From Gammaproteobacteria bacterium (lineage in GTDB: Bacteria > Pseudomonadota > Gammaproteobacteria > GRL18): DNA of 64,000 nt. The notes beneath the pieces are model-generated. The model was not told the origin of the DNA and made no database searches. It saw only the letters and a program-made list of their open reading frames with translations. Below, piece by piece: positions 26,871 through 35,828 of the stretch (its first letter is position 1; every line of letters begins with the position of its first letter). The position numbers and the translations under genes were made by a program. Location: assembly GCA_016744995.1 (NCBI GenBank), contig JADGDG010000007.1, positions 62,001 through 126,000 on the forward strand. Reading direction: 5' to 3'.

Positions 26871-28388
26871 TTATAGTGCCGCTGAAGTTAAATCTACCTT
26901 AAACGCCATTACTACAGCTGAAGGATAATAACGTGATTTGTCATTATTGATATTGGGCATATTCAAGTAAAGTATTTTTGATTCCGTATCGTAAGTGCCA
27001 CCTTTGATTGTTCCTTTTTTAGTGATTCCTTTTTTATTGAGATAGGTATCAAATGGCGTTGTAAACTTTCCATAAGAATAAGGTTTAACTTCATAGCTTT
27101 TCTTTATTCCATTTTTAACATCAATTAAATCATCGACATTAAAAAACCAATAATAATTTTCTCCATCTCCGTCATAATCGCATGGGCCACCACACGGATG
27201 ACCATCCTTTCGTGTGATCTTGTAACCTGCACCCCGCAAATGACCTGCTTGATAACCAAAAGCTGCGTAAGTTCTGGTGCCTGGTACTATAAAACCATAA
27301 GCAACACCAGAAATATCCGTCCATAAATCGTTATCTCCAACTAATTTGGGATCATAATTATCATGAAAATCTTTTGTGCTTGTTCTGTTTTCAGGAAGAG
27401 TGCAACAGCCGTTATAGTTATATTGAACATGAGGTCGCCATTCTTTTATGTTCATCCATCCAGATGACGTTTTAGCCATGATATGGTTTTGACCAAAGTT
27501 CAGCAGAGAAATGGTAGAAATATCCGCATCTGTTAACGTTGTATTGATAATATCATCTGAGTCAAAAACCCAGGCACTCGGCCCCGCTGAACCAAAATTT
27601 ATATTGATTGAAAATGAATTATTAGTAGCTGCACCTGAGATATAATCACCCCCCAAGATTGCAGTATATTCAGGTGGAATGGGAGATATCCATAACACCT
27701 CATGAGAGTTTCCTTCGAATCTAAAAAAACCATCTAAGTTGCTGGTATCTAAATTCGCGGCATCTCGAAATACAACGGACGTATCTGTATAAGGCGGTCT
27801 GCTGGCATAGAATTCATACAGATGAACCAGGAGCTCGCCATTGATATGCTGCATACCTCCAACCCTATTAAGGTGATATGTGTTAGGCGTATCAGTTCTA
27901 TCTAAAATAGTGACAAAACTTTGCAACATAACTCCCTCATTTAAATCAGGAATATAGTTACTGTCCACTAGCTCGGGTATAGAGTACTCGCCAACAGTAG
28001 TATTTATCCACTTGCCCTGGACAAACAAAGATTTCCTTGTAGTTGTATTGAGCGTCATCTTGCCGTCAGTATTGGTAAAACCACCATTCGGCTCAAACGT
28101 AAATGCACCCTGATATTTAATGTTATTAATTGATAACAGGGGTAGTGTTTCAGTGGGTGTACCGGGAGGCTCTGGCATAACAGGAGGCGTAAGGACTGGT
28201 GGCAATATTGGGGGTGGTGCAGGCACTTCTGGTGTAGTAGTTTGTGGCACATCAGTCGAATCTGGCTCGTCTGGCTCAACAGGTGTTATAGAAGAACATT
28301 CATTTTGAAGTGTAATAGTGACACACGCATCATGTGCAACTGCAATATTGATTGTTAATAAAAGTAAACTTATTGAAAATAGTCGCAT
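26871..28388 (-). CDS. secreted protein with Pro-rich linker, likely moron
   Basis: 505 residues from the ATG at 28388, chosen because an AAGGAAAA ribosome site lies 5 nt upstream; the frame is open further. MRLFSISLLLLTINIAVAHD is a clear signal peptide. Next comes a Pro/Glu/Thr-rich linker (about 35-90), then a long beta-rich domain with LFVQGKWINTT, GGDYISGAATNNSF, NYNGCCTLPEN, TDISGVAYGFIVPGTRTYAA and HPCGGPCDYDGDGENYYWFF, which resembles a beta-propeller surface protein. An exported protein in a late operon next to lysis genes is unusual. I do not recognise the family. Confidence 0.6.
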   Translation of the reverse strand: MRLFSISLLLLTINIAVAHDACVTITLQNECSSITPVEPDEPDSTDVPQTTTPEVPAPPPILPPVLTPPVMPEPPGTPTETLPLLSINNIKYQGAFTFEPNGGFTNTDGKMTLNTTTRKSLFVQGKWINTTVGEYSIPELVDSNYIPDLNEGVMLQSFVTILDRTDTPNTYHLNRVGGMQHINGELLVHLYEFYASRPPYTDTSVVFRDAANLDTSNLDGFFRFEGNSHEVLWISPIPPEYTAILGGDYISGAATNNSFSININFGSAGPSAWVFDSDDIINTTLTDADISTISLLNFGQNHIMAKTSSGWMNIKEWRPHVQYNYNGCCTLPENRTSTKDFHDNYDPKLVGDNDLWTDISGVAYGFIVPGTRTYAAFGYQAGHLRGAGYKITRKDGHPCGGPCDYDGDGENYYWFFNVDDLIDVKNGIKKSYEVKPYSYGKFTTPFDTYLNKKGITKKGTIKGGTYDTESKILYLNMPNINNDKSRYYPSAVVMAFKVDLTSAAL

Positions 28389-28438
28389 AATACTTTTCCT
28401 TAAAAAATTTAAAACTGTTATTGATTGATAGCAGCTCA

Positions 28439-28819
28439 TTAACAAAATCCTCTTTCAGCTGCATAGGCATTTGTGCCTTTTAATTCAACACCCGATACAT
28501 ACTTTGCAATACGAGAGCGCCTTAACCAGCGCATTACATCGTTACTGGACTTTGAATCAGTTATTTTTTTCAAATTATTATCAAATCGCTCGTTAGCATC
28601 AAGCAAATCCTGATGGCAACCAGCTAACTGCCATTCAATATCGTGAATTATACAAGCAGCAATAATTGAAATAAAATACATAGTGTCCGGGAATTTAACC
28701 CCGCCTTTTGCACCGCATCCATTTGCATACTTAATACCTAACTTAAGCTCATGATAGCTGTAAGCACTATCAAGCTGAAATTCATTAAGATCGGACCAAA
28801 ATTCTTCAAATGTTTGCAT
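28439..28819 (-). CDS. phospholipase A2-like phage protein
   Basis: 126 residues. NGCGAKGGVKFPDTMYF is followed by AACIIHDIEW (Cys56, His59-Asp60) and DANERFDNNLKKI. The order NGCG - PD - ACxxHDxxW/Y - A(D/N)xxF is the pattern of prokaryotic phospholipase A2-like domains and of a related phage protein family. The His-Asp pair would be the catalytic dyad; a full disulfide set is not visible. It heads the lysis/accessory cluster after a terminator, which suggests a role in envelope lysis. Activity is inferred. Confidence 0.5.
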   Translation of the reverse strand: MQTFEEFWSDLNEFQLDSAYSYHELKLGIKYANGCGAKGGVKFPDTMYFISIIAACIIHDIEWQLAGCHQDLLDANERFDNNLKKITDSKSSNDVMRWLRRSRIAKYVSGVELKGTNAYAAERGFC

Positions 28820-28832
28820 GAATTATTCTCAC

Positions 28833-28862
28833 AAAAAAGCCACTCATGGAGTGGCTTTTTTC
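28833..28862. terminator. bidirectional intrinsic terminator
   Basis: GCCACTC-atg-GAGTGGC flanked by A6 and T7 runs. It lies after the head operon (minus strand) and before the phospholipase-like and lysis genes, dividing the late region into two blocks. Confidence 0.85.
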
Positions 28863-28890
28863 TTCTAAACTTATTTTTTATTTAAATAGA

Positions 28891-29085
28891 TCAGGTTTTA
28901 GGATCTTCTTCTGACTCTTCAATATCCGCTTCTTCAATAAATTCTTTAGCAGCACCAGATGTAATTAACTTCTTTGCTTCAGCAGCTGATGTTTCAAATT
29001 CATCACCGGCAGGAATGGTAATTCTTTCCTTTTTATCGGTGGTCATAATAGTTTTAATTGCTATTAATTTTGGCATAATTTTCAT
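28891..29085 (-). CDS. small acidic head-associated protein
   Basis: 64 residues; PAGDEFETSAAEAKKLITSG then an acidic tail EEADIEESEEDPK. Small proteins with this FxxsxxEAxxLixxGAA pattern commonly follow major capsid genes. It is the last gene before the terminator at 28833. Confidence 0.6.
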   Translation of the reverse strand: MKIMPKLIAIKTIMTTDKKERITIPAGDEFETSAAEAKKLITSGAAKEFIEEADIEESEEDPKT

Positions 29086-29137
29086 CCATTCTTATTTATA
29101 AAAACTCCAGGTATTTTTCAACCTGGAATCATTTGTA

Positions 29138-30160
29138 TTACATTACAGTAACGGCTAATGACCCATTGGGGCGTTTAGGGATCATTAATGGTGCAGATTG
29201 AGTTTCTGTATACTCAATCTCAACATTAGGATCAATCCAATGACGTGGATATTGTTCCATTGCTCGATAGCCTGCTCCAGGACTCATGATTGCACCAAAA
29301 GCACGAACCCCTTCCAGTGCACGAGACGCCAGAACAACAGTGTTATCAGGAATAAACAATTGTTTAACCCGATCCTTATCATGATAAAAACCGGTATACA
29401 CCCAGATAGTCATTGCACCCAGATTACCTTTGCGCTGAACATAGGCACCATTATTTGGATCAAGTTTCAAGCTTGACTCACTGCCGCGATAATCTGTGTT
29501 GATAATTTTAAGAACTTTATCAGCCTCTCTATGCTGAGAACCAACAAATAAGCCCCAGGCTTTCTGATCCATAATAATGTCAGTAATAGGCGCTTCACTG
29601 ATTGTCGCCCAGGCTTCAATATCAGAGACAGGCGTTGCCGTTGCCTGATCCCAGGCCTGACCACCAGCCAATGCAATTGTATTACCAGCATCACGTCCAA
29701 AATCAACCACCTGAGTAGGATAATCTTCACCTTCAACAGTCACTGAACCAGACAGCAATACCTGTGAAGCCATCCATTCAAGACGATATTTAATACTGTT
29801 ACGCTCTTTCGTAAGATTGTCGGCAATGATTGCATTGGCACGCTGAGCAGGTGAAACGCTACCATTTAATGCTTCACCTGGCTGGCGCTCAAGAACACGA
29901 TCCGGATCAACAACATGCTTAGGTTTGACGTAAGCAGGAGCAAATTTCTTTAAAATCCCGCCTTTATTTTCAAGCACTTTACCTGCCACTTTTGGAGCAA
30001 CAAAGGGTGCAAGAGTCAGATCGGTTTCAATCACATCAAAATCAATATATTTGGTGTCAAATGTGATCACATTAGGGAAAAACATTTGTAACAAAAAAGG
30101 CTCGAAAGGATTTAATTTTCGAACTAATCCAATTAATGTATCTGTATCATAAAGAGACAT
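29138..30160 (-). CDS. major capsid protein, lambda gpE family
   Basis: 340 residues. MSLYDTDTLIGLVRKLNPFE at the start, then FVAPKVAGKVLENKGGI, RQPGEALNGSVSPAQRANAI and DNTVVLASRALEGVRAFGAI match the lambda E-type HK97-fold capsid family in both order and length. The ATG at 30160 is chosen because AGGAG lies 8 nt upstream, inside the end of the decoration gene. It assembles the icosahedral shell. Confidence 0.92.
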   Translation of the reverse strand: MSLYDTDTLIGLVRKLNPFEPFLLQMFFPNVITFDTKYIDFDVIETDLTLAPFVAPKVAGKVLENKGGILKKFAPAYVKPKHVVDPDRVLERQPGEALNGSVSPAQRANAIIADNLTKERNSIKYRLEWMASQVLLSGSVTVEGEDYPTQVVDFGRDAGNTIALAGGQAWDQATATPVSDIEAWATISEAPITDIIMDQKAWGLFVGSQHREADKVLKIINTDYRGSESSLKLDPNNGAYVQRKGNLGAMTIWVYTGFYHDKDRVKQLFIPDNTVVLASRALEGVRAFGAIMSPGAGYRAMEQYPRHWIDPNVEIEYTETQSAPLMIPKRPNGSLAVTVM

Positions 30161-30163
30161 CAC

Positions 30164-30529
30164 TTATACTCCTGTTTTTTTCAGTGAAATAGCGGTACCG
30201 TCAAACGCGCCATCTTTTTTTGCCTGGGTATCAAAGCTGGCAGGCCAGTTGATCAATGCAGGGTTAAATTGACCGGCAATGTAAATTTGACAATTCTTGT
30301 CAGCTGCACTGGCATCAATTTCATAAATCAGAATAGCCACCGGGAATTCTGAGCCATCATTTACAGTATTGTCACACTCAACAAACTTGCCTGTTGCTGA
30401 AACACGACCGAGAATCGAATACTTTAGAAGATTTTGACCGGTCGCCAAAATACCGGTATTTGTCTGCACTTCACCCATAATGAACATATCAGGATTGTAT
30501 GCTTCACTTGAACTGCTTGCTAAACCCAT
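30164..30529 (-). CDS. head decoration protein, lambda gpD-like
   Basis: 121 residues. The pattern GQNLLKYSILGRVSATGKFV, then FPVAILIYEIDASAADKN and FNPALINWP matches lambda gpD, the trimeric protein that stabilises the expanded capsid. It lies between the protease/scaffold and capsid genes as in lambda and overlaps the protease stop by one base. Confidence 0.88.
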   Translation of the reverse strand: MGLASSSSEAYNPDMFIMGEVQTNTGILATGQNLLKYSILGRVSATGKFVECDNTVNDGSEFPVAILIYEIDASAADKNCQIYIAGQFNPALINWPASFDTQAKKDGAFDGTAISLKKTGV

Positions 30530-30942
30530 TATTTTTCTCCCGACTTATAATTGGTTACTGCTTTAAAATCAGAAAAAATCTGATCAGACATTGATGGCTT
30601 AACACCATCCCCATCAGCACCCACTTCAGGCTGTTCTATTTTACCCATGGCAGCATCAAGTGGTGAACCATTTTCATGTGTTGAAGTCACTGGTGCAGTT
30701 GCAAGCACAGCAACAGCATCATCGACACTCATCGATGTATTCAGTGCAAGATATTTAGCTTGATCTTTACGACCTTTAGCTTCATCACTATCCATAATGG
30801 CATTGATGCGTTCACGATCAACTTTAACACCACTATTAACACCGGATTCGTAGCCATCCGCTTTCGCCTTTGTTACATCTTCTGCTGTAAACGTCTTACC
30901 CCCCTGATGTTCCGTTTGGGCAGAGTCTTTTTCTTTGGCCAT
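30529..30942 (-). CDS. nested scaffold protein, Nu3-like (internal start)
   Basis: An in-frame ATG at 30942 (MAKEKDSAQTEHQGGK) has a strong AGGAG 8 nt upstream, inside the protease gene. It would give a 137-residue scaffold identical to the protease C-terminus, as lambda nu3 lies within C. Evidence is the ribosome site, the start at the domain boundary and the known lambda layout. Confidence 0.75.
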   Translation of the reverse strand: MAKEKDSAQTEHQGGKTFTAEDVTKAKADGYESGVNSGVKVDRERINAIMDSDEAKGRKDQAKYLALNTSMSVDDAVAVLATAPVTSTHENGSPLDAAMGKIEQPEVGADGDGVKPSMSDQIFSDFKAVTNYKSGEK

Positions 30943-31845
30943 GTGATTGGCTCCTATGATTGAACTGCCCAAACTGGACAGATGGTTTTGAAACTCAACA
31001 AGAGCTTCGTTATATGACATGACTGCATCAGCCATTTTCATTTTAACTGCATTTTTACCACTATATATTATTGCTTCTGTATTAAAAATATGGTCATAAC
31101 TGACATTTCTGTTTCGTGCCACTGTTTGCACAAATAATTCTCGAATTGAATCTATTTCAGCCTGTTTTTGTTTTTTGACAGATTTAGGCAACTTTGCATA
31201 GGGATTACCATCCACTTTATGCTGACCTGAATAGATTAAGGTGACTTTGACACCTCTGTCTTTTAATAGCTTTGATTGGTCAACATGTGCCGTTAGCACA
31301 CCAACAGAGCCTACTTCTGCTGTTCTCGGGACAATAATTCTTGATGATGCGCTACTGATGGCATAAGCAGCACTTGCTGCAAACTCATTACTGATAGACC
31401 AGACAGGTTTTGTACTTCTTAAATTGTAAATATGATCCGATAAATCAAAACAGCCAGACACTTCACCACCAGGCGAATCAATGTCCAGCATAACGCCTTT
31501 AACATCATCATCTTCCATGGCCATATTCAGTTTAGCCTCAATGCCGTCATAACCAGTCATGCCACTATAGGGATGCAATGTGCCCAGATTATGAGTCAGC
31601 GATCCCTGAACTGGTATGATCGCGATATCACCTACCATGTGATAGACTTTTTCTGTTCTACGACCCGTGTAATTAATGGCCATTTCTTTTAATTCAATCT
31701 GGGATAGCTCTTTTCCGTTAATATCAATCAAAGACTGAATATTCATACGTTCCGACAATGCACCAAAGAAAATCTGTGCATATTGCGGATCCAGTAATAA
31801 CGGCTTATTAAAAATTCTGGATGCAATTTGTGGAAAGTTTTTCAT
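30529..31845 (-). CDS. head maturation protease (S49 family, gpC-like) with C-terminal scaffold
   Basis: 438 residues. Residues about 70-270 are an SppA/S49 serine protease: VMLDIDSPGGEVSGCFDLSD, then SNEFAASAAYAISSASSRI with the catalytic Ser in the ASAAY segment, PRTAEVGSVGVLTAHVD and a catalytic Lys region SKLLKDRGVKVTLI. The C-terminal part is charged and helical and also starts internally as a separate scaffold. It processes the portal and scaffold during procapsid maturation. Confidence 0.9.
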   Translation of the reverse strand: MKNFPQIASRIFNKPLLLDPQYAQIFFGALSERMNIQSLIDINGKELSQIELKEMAINYTGRRTEKVYHMVGDIAIIPVQGSLTHNLGTLHPYSGMTGYDGIEAKLNMAMEDDDVKGVMLDIDSPGGEVSGCFDLSDHIYNLRSTKPVWSISNEFAASAAYAISSASSRIIVPRTAEVGSVGVLTAHVDQSKLLKDRGVKVTLIYSGQHKVDGNPYAKLPKSVKKQKQAEIDSIRELFVQTVARNRNVSYDHIFNTEAIIYSGKNAVKMKMADAVMSYNEALVEFQNHLSSLGSSIIGANHMAKEKDSAQTEHQGGKTFTAEDVTKAKADGYESGVNSGVKVDRERINAIMDSDEAKGRKDQAKYLALNTSMSVDDAVAVLATAPVTSTHENGSPLDAAMGKIEQPEVGADGDGVKPSMSDQIFSDFKAVTNYKSGEK

Positions 31846-31854
31846 ATGTTTTCC

Positions 31855-31880
31855 AATAAAAAACCTGCTAAAGCAGGTTT
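31855..31880 (-). terminator. intrinsic terminator between portal and protease genes
   Basis: On the minus strand AAACCTGC-ttta-GCAGGTTT ends in a T-run. It lies in the 65-nt gap after the portal gene, inside the head operon, so expression of the downstream genes probably depends on antitermination. Confidence 0.75.
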
Positions 31881-31910
31881 GTTTTGTTGTATTTGTTTAG
31901 AAGTTGTCAG

Positions 31911-33539
31911 TTATGCTGCCATTTCTTCGTCATCATCTGGTTTACTATCTGGTTTACTATCACTCTCCCCTGATTGCAGGTTTAAATCTTCAGGAGTAAG
32001 CTTCAGGTCAAGCATTTTAGCCTTCTTTCTGGCAAGAATTTCTAATTTCCTTAATCCTTCGCGTTCAGATTGTTCCAGATTCTCTTCCCAATCCAATCCA
32101 CGTTCCGCACAAGCTGATTCAAGTGTTTTAGTACCCATTTTTATTTCCAAATGATCCGCTTTGGACTCTTTGAGTGGATCAATATTTCCTTTACCAGGGC
32201 CAATCCAGTTGCAACGAGTTAATGCTCCTTTCTCTTCACCCAAAGTTCGAACATTTGCACCTGATGGATGTTCAACAGAACCATTGCTGATTGCCTCTTC
32301 CAACCAAAGTGAATACAATTCTGTCGCAAATCGACCACCAATTAATTGACGCTTTGTTGTAAAAAATTTCCAGCTTTCCATCAGACCCGCCCGGGCACCG
32401 GAATAATTTGTGTCACTATAATCTCTGGCCAGTTGCTCATACGTTATATTCAAACCTGCTGCTAAGTGTCTTAGTGTTGATTTTTCAAAATCTGAAAAAT
32501 TAGGGCCCGGATGATCGGGTGAAGTAAATTTAAGACGCTCACCATTTAAAAGATGAACGATACGTCCACCACCCTCCATTGAGAGCTTCTCTTCATAAAA
32601 TTCACCTTTATTTTTCATGATTTTATCTGACATAGAAAATGCTTCATCTGCATTGCCAAAGATATCGGCTACTTGCGAATAATCAAAATCAGATTCAATC
32701 GTTGCAGCATACAAGCTGTTGATAATTGACGATTCAAGAGCAGCATCCTGATGACGCTCAAGCATCTTGCTTTTTGCAATCACTGTTGCTAAACCCGACT
32801 TTCCCCGAGTTTGACTGGGTCGTTCCTGCTCAAAAATATGCAGAACCTGCTGGCGTCCCCAAGGTGTCTCCTTGCGAACACGCTTCCAACTCTGAACATC
32901 AGATCCATAAAGCGAATCACTATCCAGTGCACTACGTATATGATACGCAATGGGTGCACTATATCGATCTAACGCCACTCCTTTACGCAGTCTCGCTGAA
33001 TCCATTAAATCATGCGGATTTGATAATCGAGCAGGGTCAACCATTTGAATCGCAGTGGAGTATTTTGAATTAATTTTCGGTATCCACTCGCCTGTCGCCA
33101 AGATCTCCCCAGTTGTCAAAAATTGACGATAAGCCAGACCTAACATGGCACCAAACGTTAAACGACGTCCTGCATCCACAAAGCAAGCAGGATTGTTTGC
33201 CCAATCCCTGAATTTTGCTTCAACATCACTGGACCACTCGGACGCCCACTCAATATCCATACCCAATAAACGATAATCAGGCTTGGCAGACAGCCTAAGA
33301 CCACTTCCAATGATATTATCCAGCTGTATCTGAATAGCTCCTGAAGTCAGAGCATAGTTTCTTGACAGATCATTGGCTCGAGACATCAACATAGTCATGT
33401 CAGGCAATAAATCCGCATCCGCAGAACGCAAAGGGGGTGTCCACAAACCCAATTCACGCCCGGTTCTGGCACCCCGATAAGCATCCATTGAACGCATAGG
33501 CTTACCCTGATGATCTAATATTTGAATTTGATTAGCCAT
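31911..33539 (-). CDS. portal protein, lambda gpB family
   Basis: 542 residues. Matches lambda portal landmarks: DAYRGARTGRELGLWTPPLR, ADLLPDMTMLMSRANDLSRN, LSAKPDYRLLG, HIFEQERPSQTRGKSGLATV, and LRHLAAGLNITYEQLARDYS followed by DTNYSGARAGLMESW. It forms the dodecameric ring through which DNA enters. The C-terminus has a short repeat (SKPDSKPDDD) coded by a 12-bp tandem repeat. It overlaps gpW by 8 nt. Confidence 0.93.
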   Translation of the reverse strand: MANQIQILDHQGKPMRSMDAYRGARTGRELGLWTPPLRSADADLLPDMTMLMSRANDLSRNYALTSGAIQIQLDNIIGSGLRLSAKPDYRLLGMDIEWASEWSSDVEAKFRDWANNPACFVDAGRRLTFGAMLGLAYRQFLTTGEILATGEWIPKINSKYSTAIQMVDPARLSNPHDLMDSARLRKGVALDRYSAPIAYHIRSALDSDSLYGSDVQSWKRVRKETPWGRQQVLHIFEQERPSQTRGKSGLATVIAKSKMLERHQDAALESSIINSLYAATIESDFDYSQVADIFGNADEAFSMSDKIMKNKGEFYEEKLSMEGGGRIVHLLNGERLKFTSPDHPGPNFSDFEKSTLRHLAAGLNITYEQLARDYSDTNYSGARAGLMESWKFFTTKRQLIGGRFATELYSLWLEEAISNGSVEHPSGANVRTLGEEKGALTRCNWIGPGKGNIDPLKESKADHLEIKMGTKTLESACAERGLDWEENLEQSEREGLRKLEILARKKAKMLDLKLTPEDLNLQSGESDSKPDSKPDDDEEMAA

Positions 33540-33759
33540 AAAAACGTATTGAGCCTCGTTTTATACCTTCCCCATTACCACATTCACGTTCTAAATCAGA
33601 AATATAATGTTTTAGGTTTGTAACACCATTTTTTGATACATTATATTTTTTCGAACGTCCATTGTACGCCACTTCAATTACCTGTTTACCCGTTGCCTCT
33701 GCCATAATTAGAGCATGAAGCGCATTTTTTGCTTCAGCCAGGTTTTCAATACATGCCAT
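33532..33759 (-). CDS. head-tail joining protein gpW
   Basis: 75 residues, LAEAKNALHALIMAEATGKQ then EVAYNGRSKKYN and LKHYISDLERE. Length and pattern match lambda gpW, which fits under the portal. It sits between TerL and portal as in lambda. Confidence 0.85.
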   Translation of the reverse strand: MACIENLAEAKNALHALIMAEATGKQVIEVAYNGRSKKYNVSKNGVTNLKHYISDLERECGNGEGIKRGSIRFYG

Positions 33760-33761
33760 AA

Positions 33762-35828
33762 TTAACCATTCAACCTTTTGAATAATTCTCTTTTGTTTTG
33801 CTTTTTACTATCTAATGCCTGCTTATCAATTTCACATTCAGTAGAACTAAATAAGTCAATCTGTGATAGTTTTTCTTCAATAGCATCCCATTGAGCAGAT
33901 GTTTTAAGATGAACTCGTTGAGAAATAGCAGCATGCAATGCATAAACTTCACTATCCCAGGCCTCAATTGCCTGCCCACTTTTTTGCTGCCAAACTTTTC
34001 TATTTTTTACACTTTTATGAGGAGCCTTAACCTCACCAGTCATTTGATCAAAGTAATCTGCTCTAATATCTTTATAAAAATGATATAACTGTTTACTCGG
34101 AGTTCCAGCATGCAAAACTTCAAGTTGTAACCAGCCGGCAATTAAATCCTTTGCTTTATTCGTCCCGACGATATAAACCTTAAGTCCAAACTTATCTGCT
34201 TTAGATTGTTTTTTAGGGTTTTTATGATCGATAGATTTTAATTTTGGCGTGACGAATATTTCAGGATCCGTTTGAGCACTCGAACCTTTAATTGCCATTA
34301 TTAATATTTTCTTATGTTTTTTTTGTCGAGTCCTGACCCAATGATAGACCGCAGCATTCGTACTTCCATCACTAGAATCAATAGAGATTGCAGACGCAAA
34401 CATTCCCCATCCAGACTCACTTACTACAGATGAGAAAACCTCTTTATCCAAATCTTTCCAAACAGGATCATTAATGTCATGGACAGAAATCTTAGCGAAT
34501 ATTTCTTTCCAGAGAATATTCCAGCTTTCACCGTTACGGCCCCATACTCGTTTAATGATTGCAATTCTGTTGTGCTGTACATCAACACCAATAGTCATCA
34601 AAAGACCACCGGGAGGAATAACATCCTCCTGATAATCTCTGACTACCTCACGGAGTTCATCCGCATTAGTTTGCTCGCCTTTATACTCATAACCCTGACC
34701 TAATTTTTGGTTAATGAATTTAATCATTAAACTTTCATCACCTTGATCAGATTTATTCTTAGCTTTTAAAAAATCCTCCACCATGGCTGATAAACCAACG
34801 CCAGGCAAACAAGAATACAATTCTGCCAGTCCGTGAAAACCAATTTTTCCGGAAAAATCACCCTCCCCAACCCATCCCGCTTTTACATCACCAGCATCAT
34901 GAGCATCAAAACATGTCTTTCTTACATTAGTTTGACGCTGATAATCATCCCATATTGAACCACAATGAGGACACGCATAAACCGCAGTATCAAACAACGA
35001 ATGACCATAAACCGGATGATTTATTTTATCATCCTCAAGCCATGATACATTCTCAAATTCTAATACGTGAGAATCACCACAATCATGACAAAGAACAGGT
35101 AAAGTATGTTTTTTTGTACAATCAAGACGGTATTCAATTTTTGACAAACCCTTTACAGCTGGAGTTCCACCAACGGCCATAATTGAACCGGGATAACGTT
35201 TTAGTCGCTCTTCCAGATTACCAATTGAATCGCCCTGATCTTTTACATTGTCACTTGTATCGTCTGGTTCTTCGACAAATGCAAAACCAACGGATGAAGT
35301 CGATTTAACCCCATCAGGTGTATTTGACCCGACCAGTTTTAAAAAACCACCAGAGAAATTTTTTAAATCCCATCGATTACCTGATTTTTTAGAAAAAGAA
35401 ACATCAATTTTTTCTAAAGCTACAGGGTTCGCTTTGATTGTCGGAATTAATTTTTCATCATGAAATGATTTTCCTGCAGCTGGCTTTGCAAATAATCCCA
35501 TAATTGGACATGGCCGCTCATCAATTCTCTTTAAAACAACACCAATAATAAAATAAGTCCAGCCGATTTGTGACGCCTTGACTAGAACAACTTCACTGAC
35601 TAATTTTGAATCAAATGCGTTAGCAACACCGAGAAAATACGGTGTGTAATAAAACTGATACTCCCCCTTAATGACTCCTACGTCAGGTAAGTTAAAATTC
35701 TTCTCAAACCAATCAAACAACCGGGAAAGCTTTGGAGGTGTTAGTTTCTGCTTCGCTACTAGCACCAAGACTCTGCCCAAGCTTAAGCCCATAGCTCTTA
35801 ATTCGCTCGACAGTAGTTCCCGCAACAT
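33762..35828 (-). CDS. terminase large subunit, lambda gpA family
   Basis: 688 residues. N-terminal ATPase: SEVVLVKASQIGWTYFIIGV (Walker A-like, KxSQxGxT) and VGFAFVEEPDDTSD (Walker B). A zinc-ribbon-like part CHDCGDSHVL ... CPHCGSIW lies near residue 250-295. The C-terminal nuclease starts about residue 410 (MTIGVDVQHNRIAIIKRVWG). It translocates DNA and cuts cos. The start is uncertain because it overlaps TerS by 116 nt; the 35828 ATG has a GAAGTGAG-like ribosome site. Confidence 0.9.
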   Translation of the reverse strand: MLRELLSSELRAMGLSLGRVLVLVAKQKLTPPKLSRLFDWFEKNFNLPDVGVIKGEYQFYYTPYFLGVANAFDSKLVSEVVLVKASQIGWTYFIIGVVLKRIDERPCPIMGLFAKPAAGKSFHDEKLIPTIKANPVALEKIDVSFSKKSGNRWDLKNFSGGFLKLVGSNTPDGVKSTSSVGFAFVEEPDDTSDNVKDQGDSIGNLEERLKRYPGSIMAVGGTPAVKGLSKIEYRLDCTKKHTLPVLCHDCGDSHVLEFENVSWLEDDKINHPVYGHSLFDTAVYACPHCGSIWDDYQRQTNVRKTCFDAHDAGDVKAGWVGEGDFSGKIGFHGLAELYSCLPGVGLSAMVEDFLKAKNKSDQGDESLMIKFINQKLGQGYEYKGEQTNADELREVVRDYQEDVIPPGGLLMTIGVDVQHNRIAIIKRVWGRNGESWNILWKEIFAKISVHDINDPVWKDLDKEVFSSVVSESGWGMFASAISIDSSDGSTNAAVYHWVRTRQKKHKKILIMAIKGSSAQTDPEIFVTPKLKSIDHKNPKKQSKADKFGLKVYIVGTNKAKDLIAGWLQLEVLHAGTPSKQLYHFYKDIRADYFDQMTGEVKAPHKSVKNRKVWQQKSGQAIEAWDSEVYALHAAISQRVHLKTSAQWDAIEEKLSQIDLFSSTECEIDKQALDSKKQNKRELFKRLNG

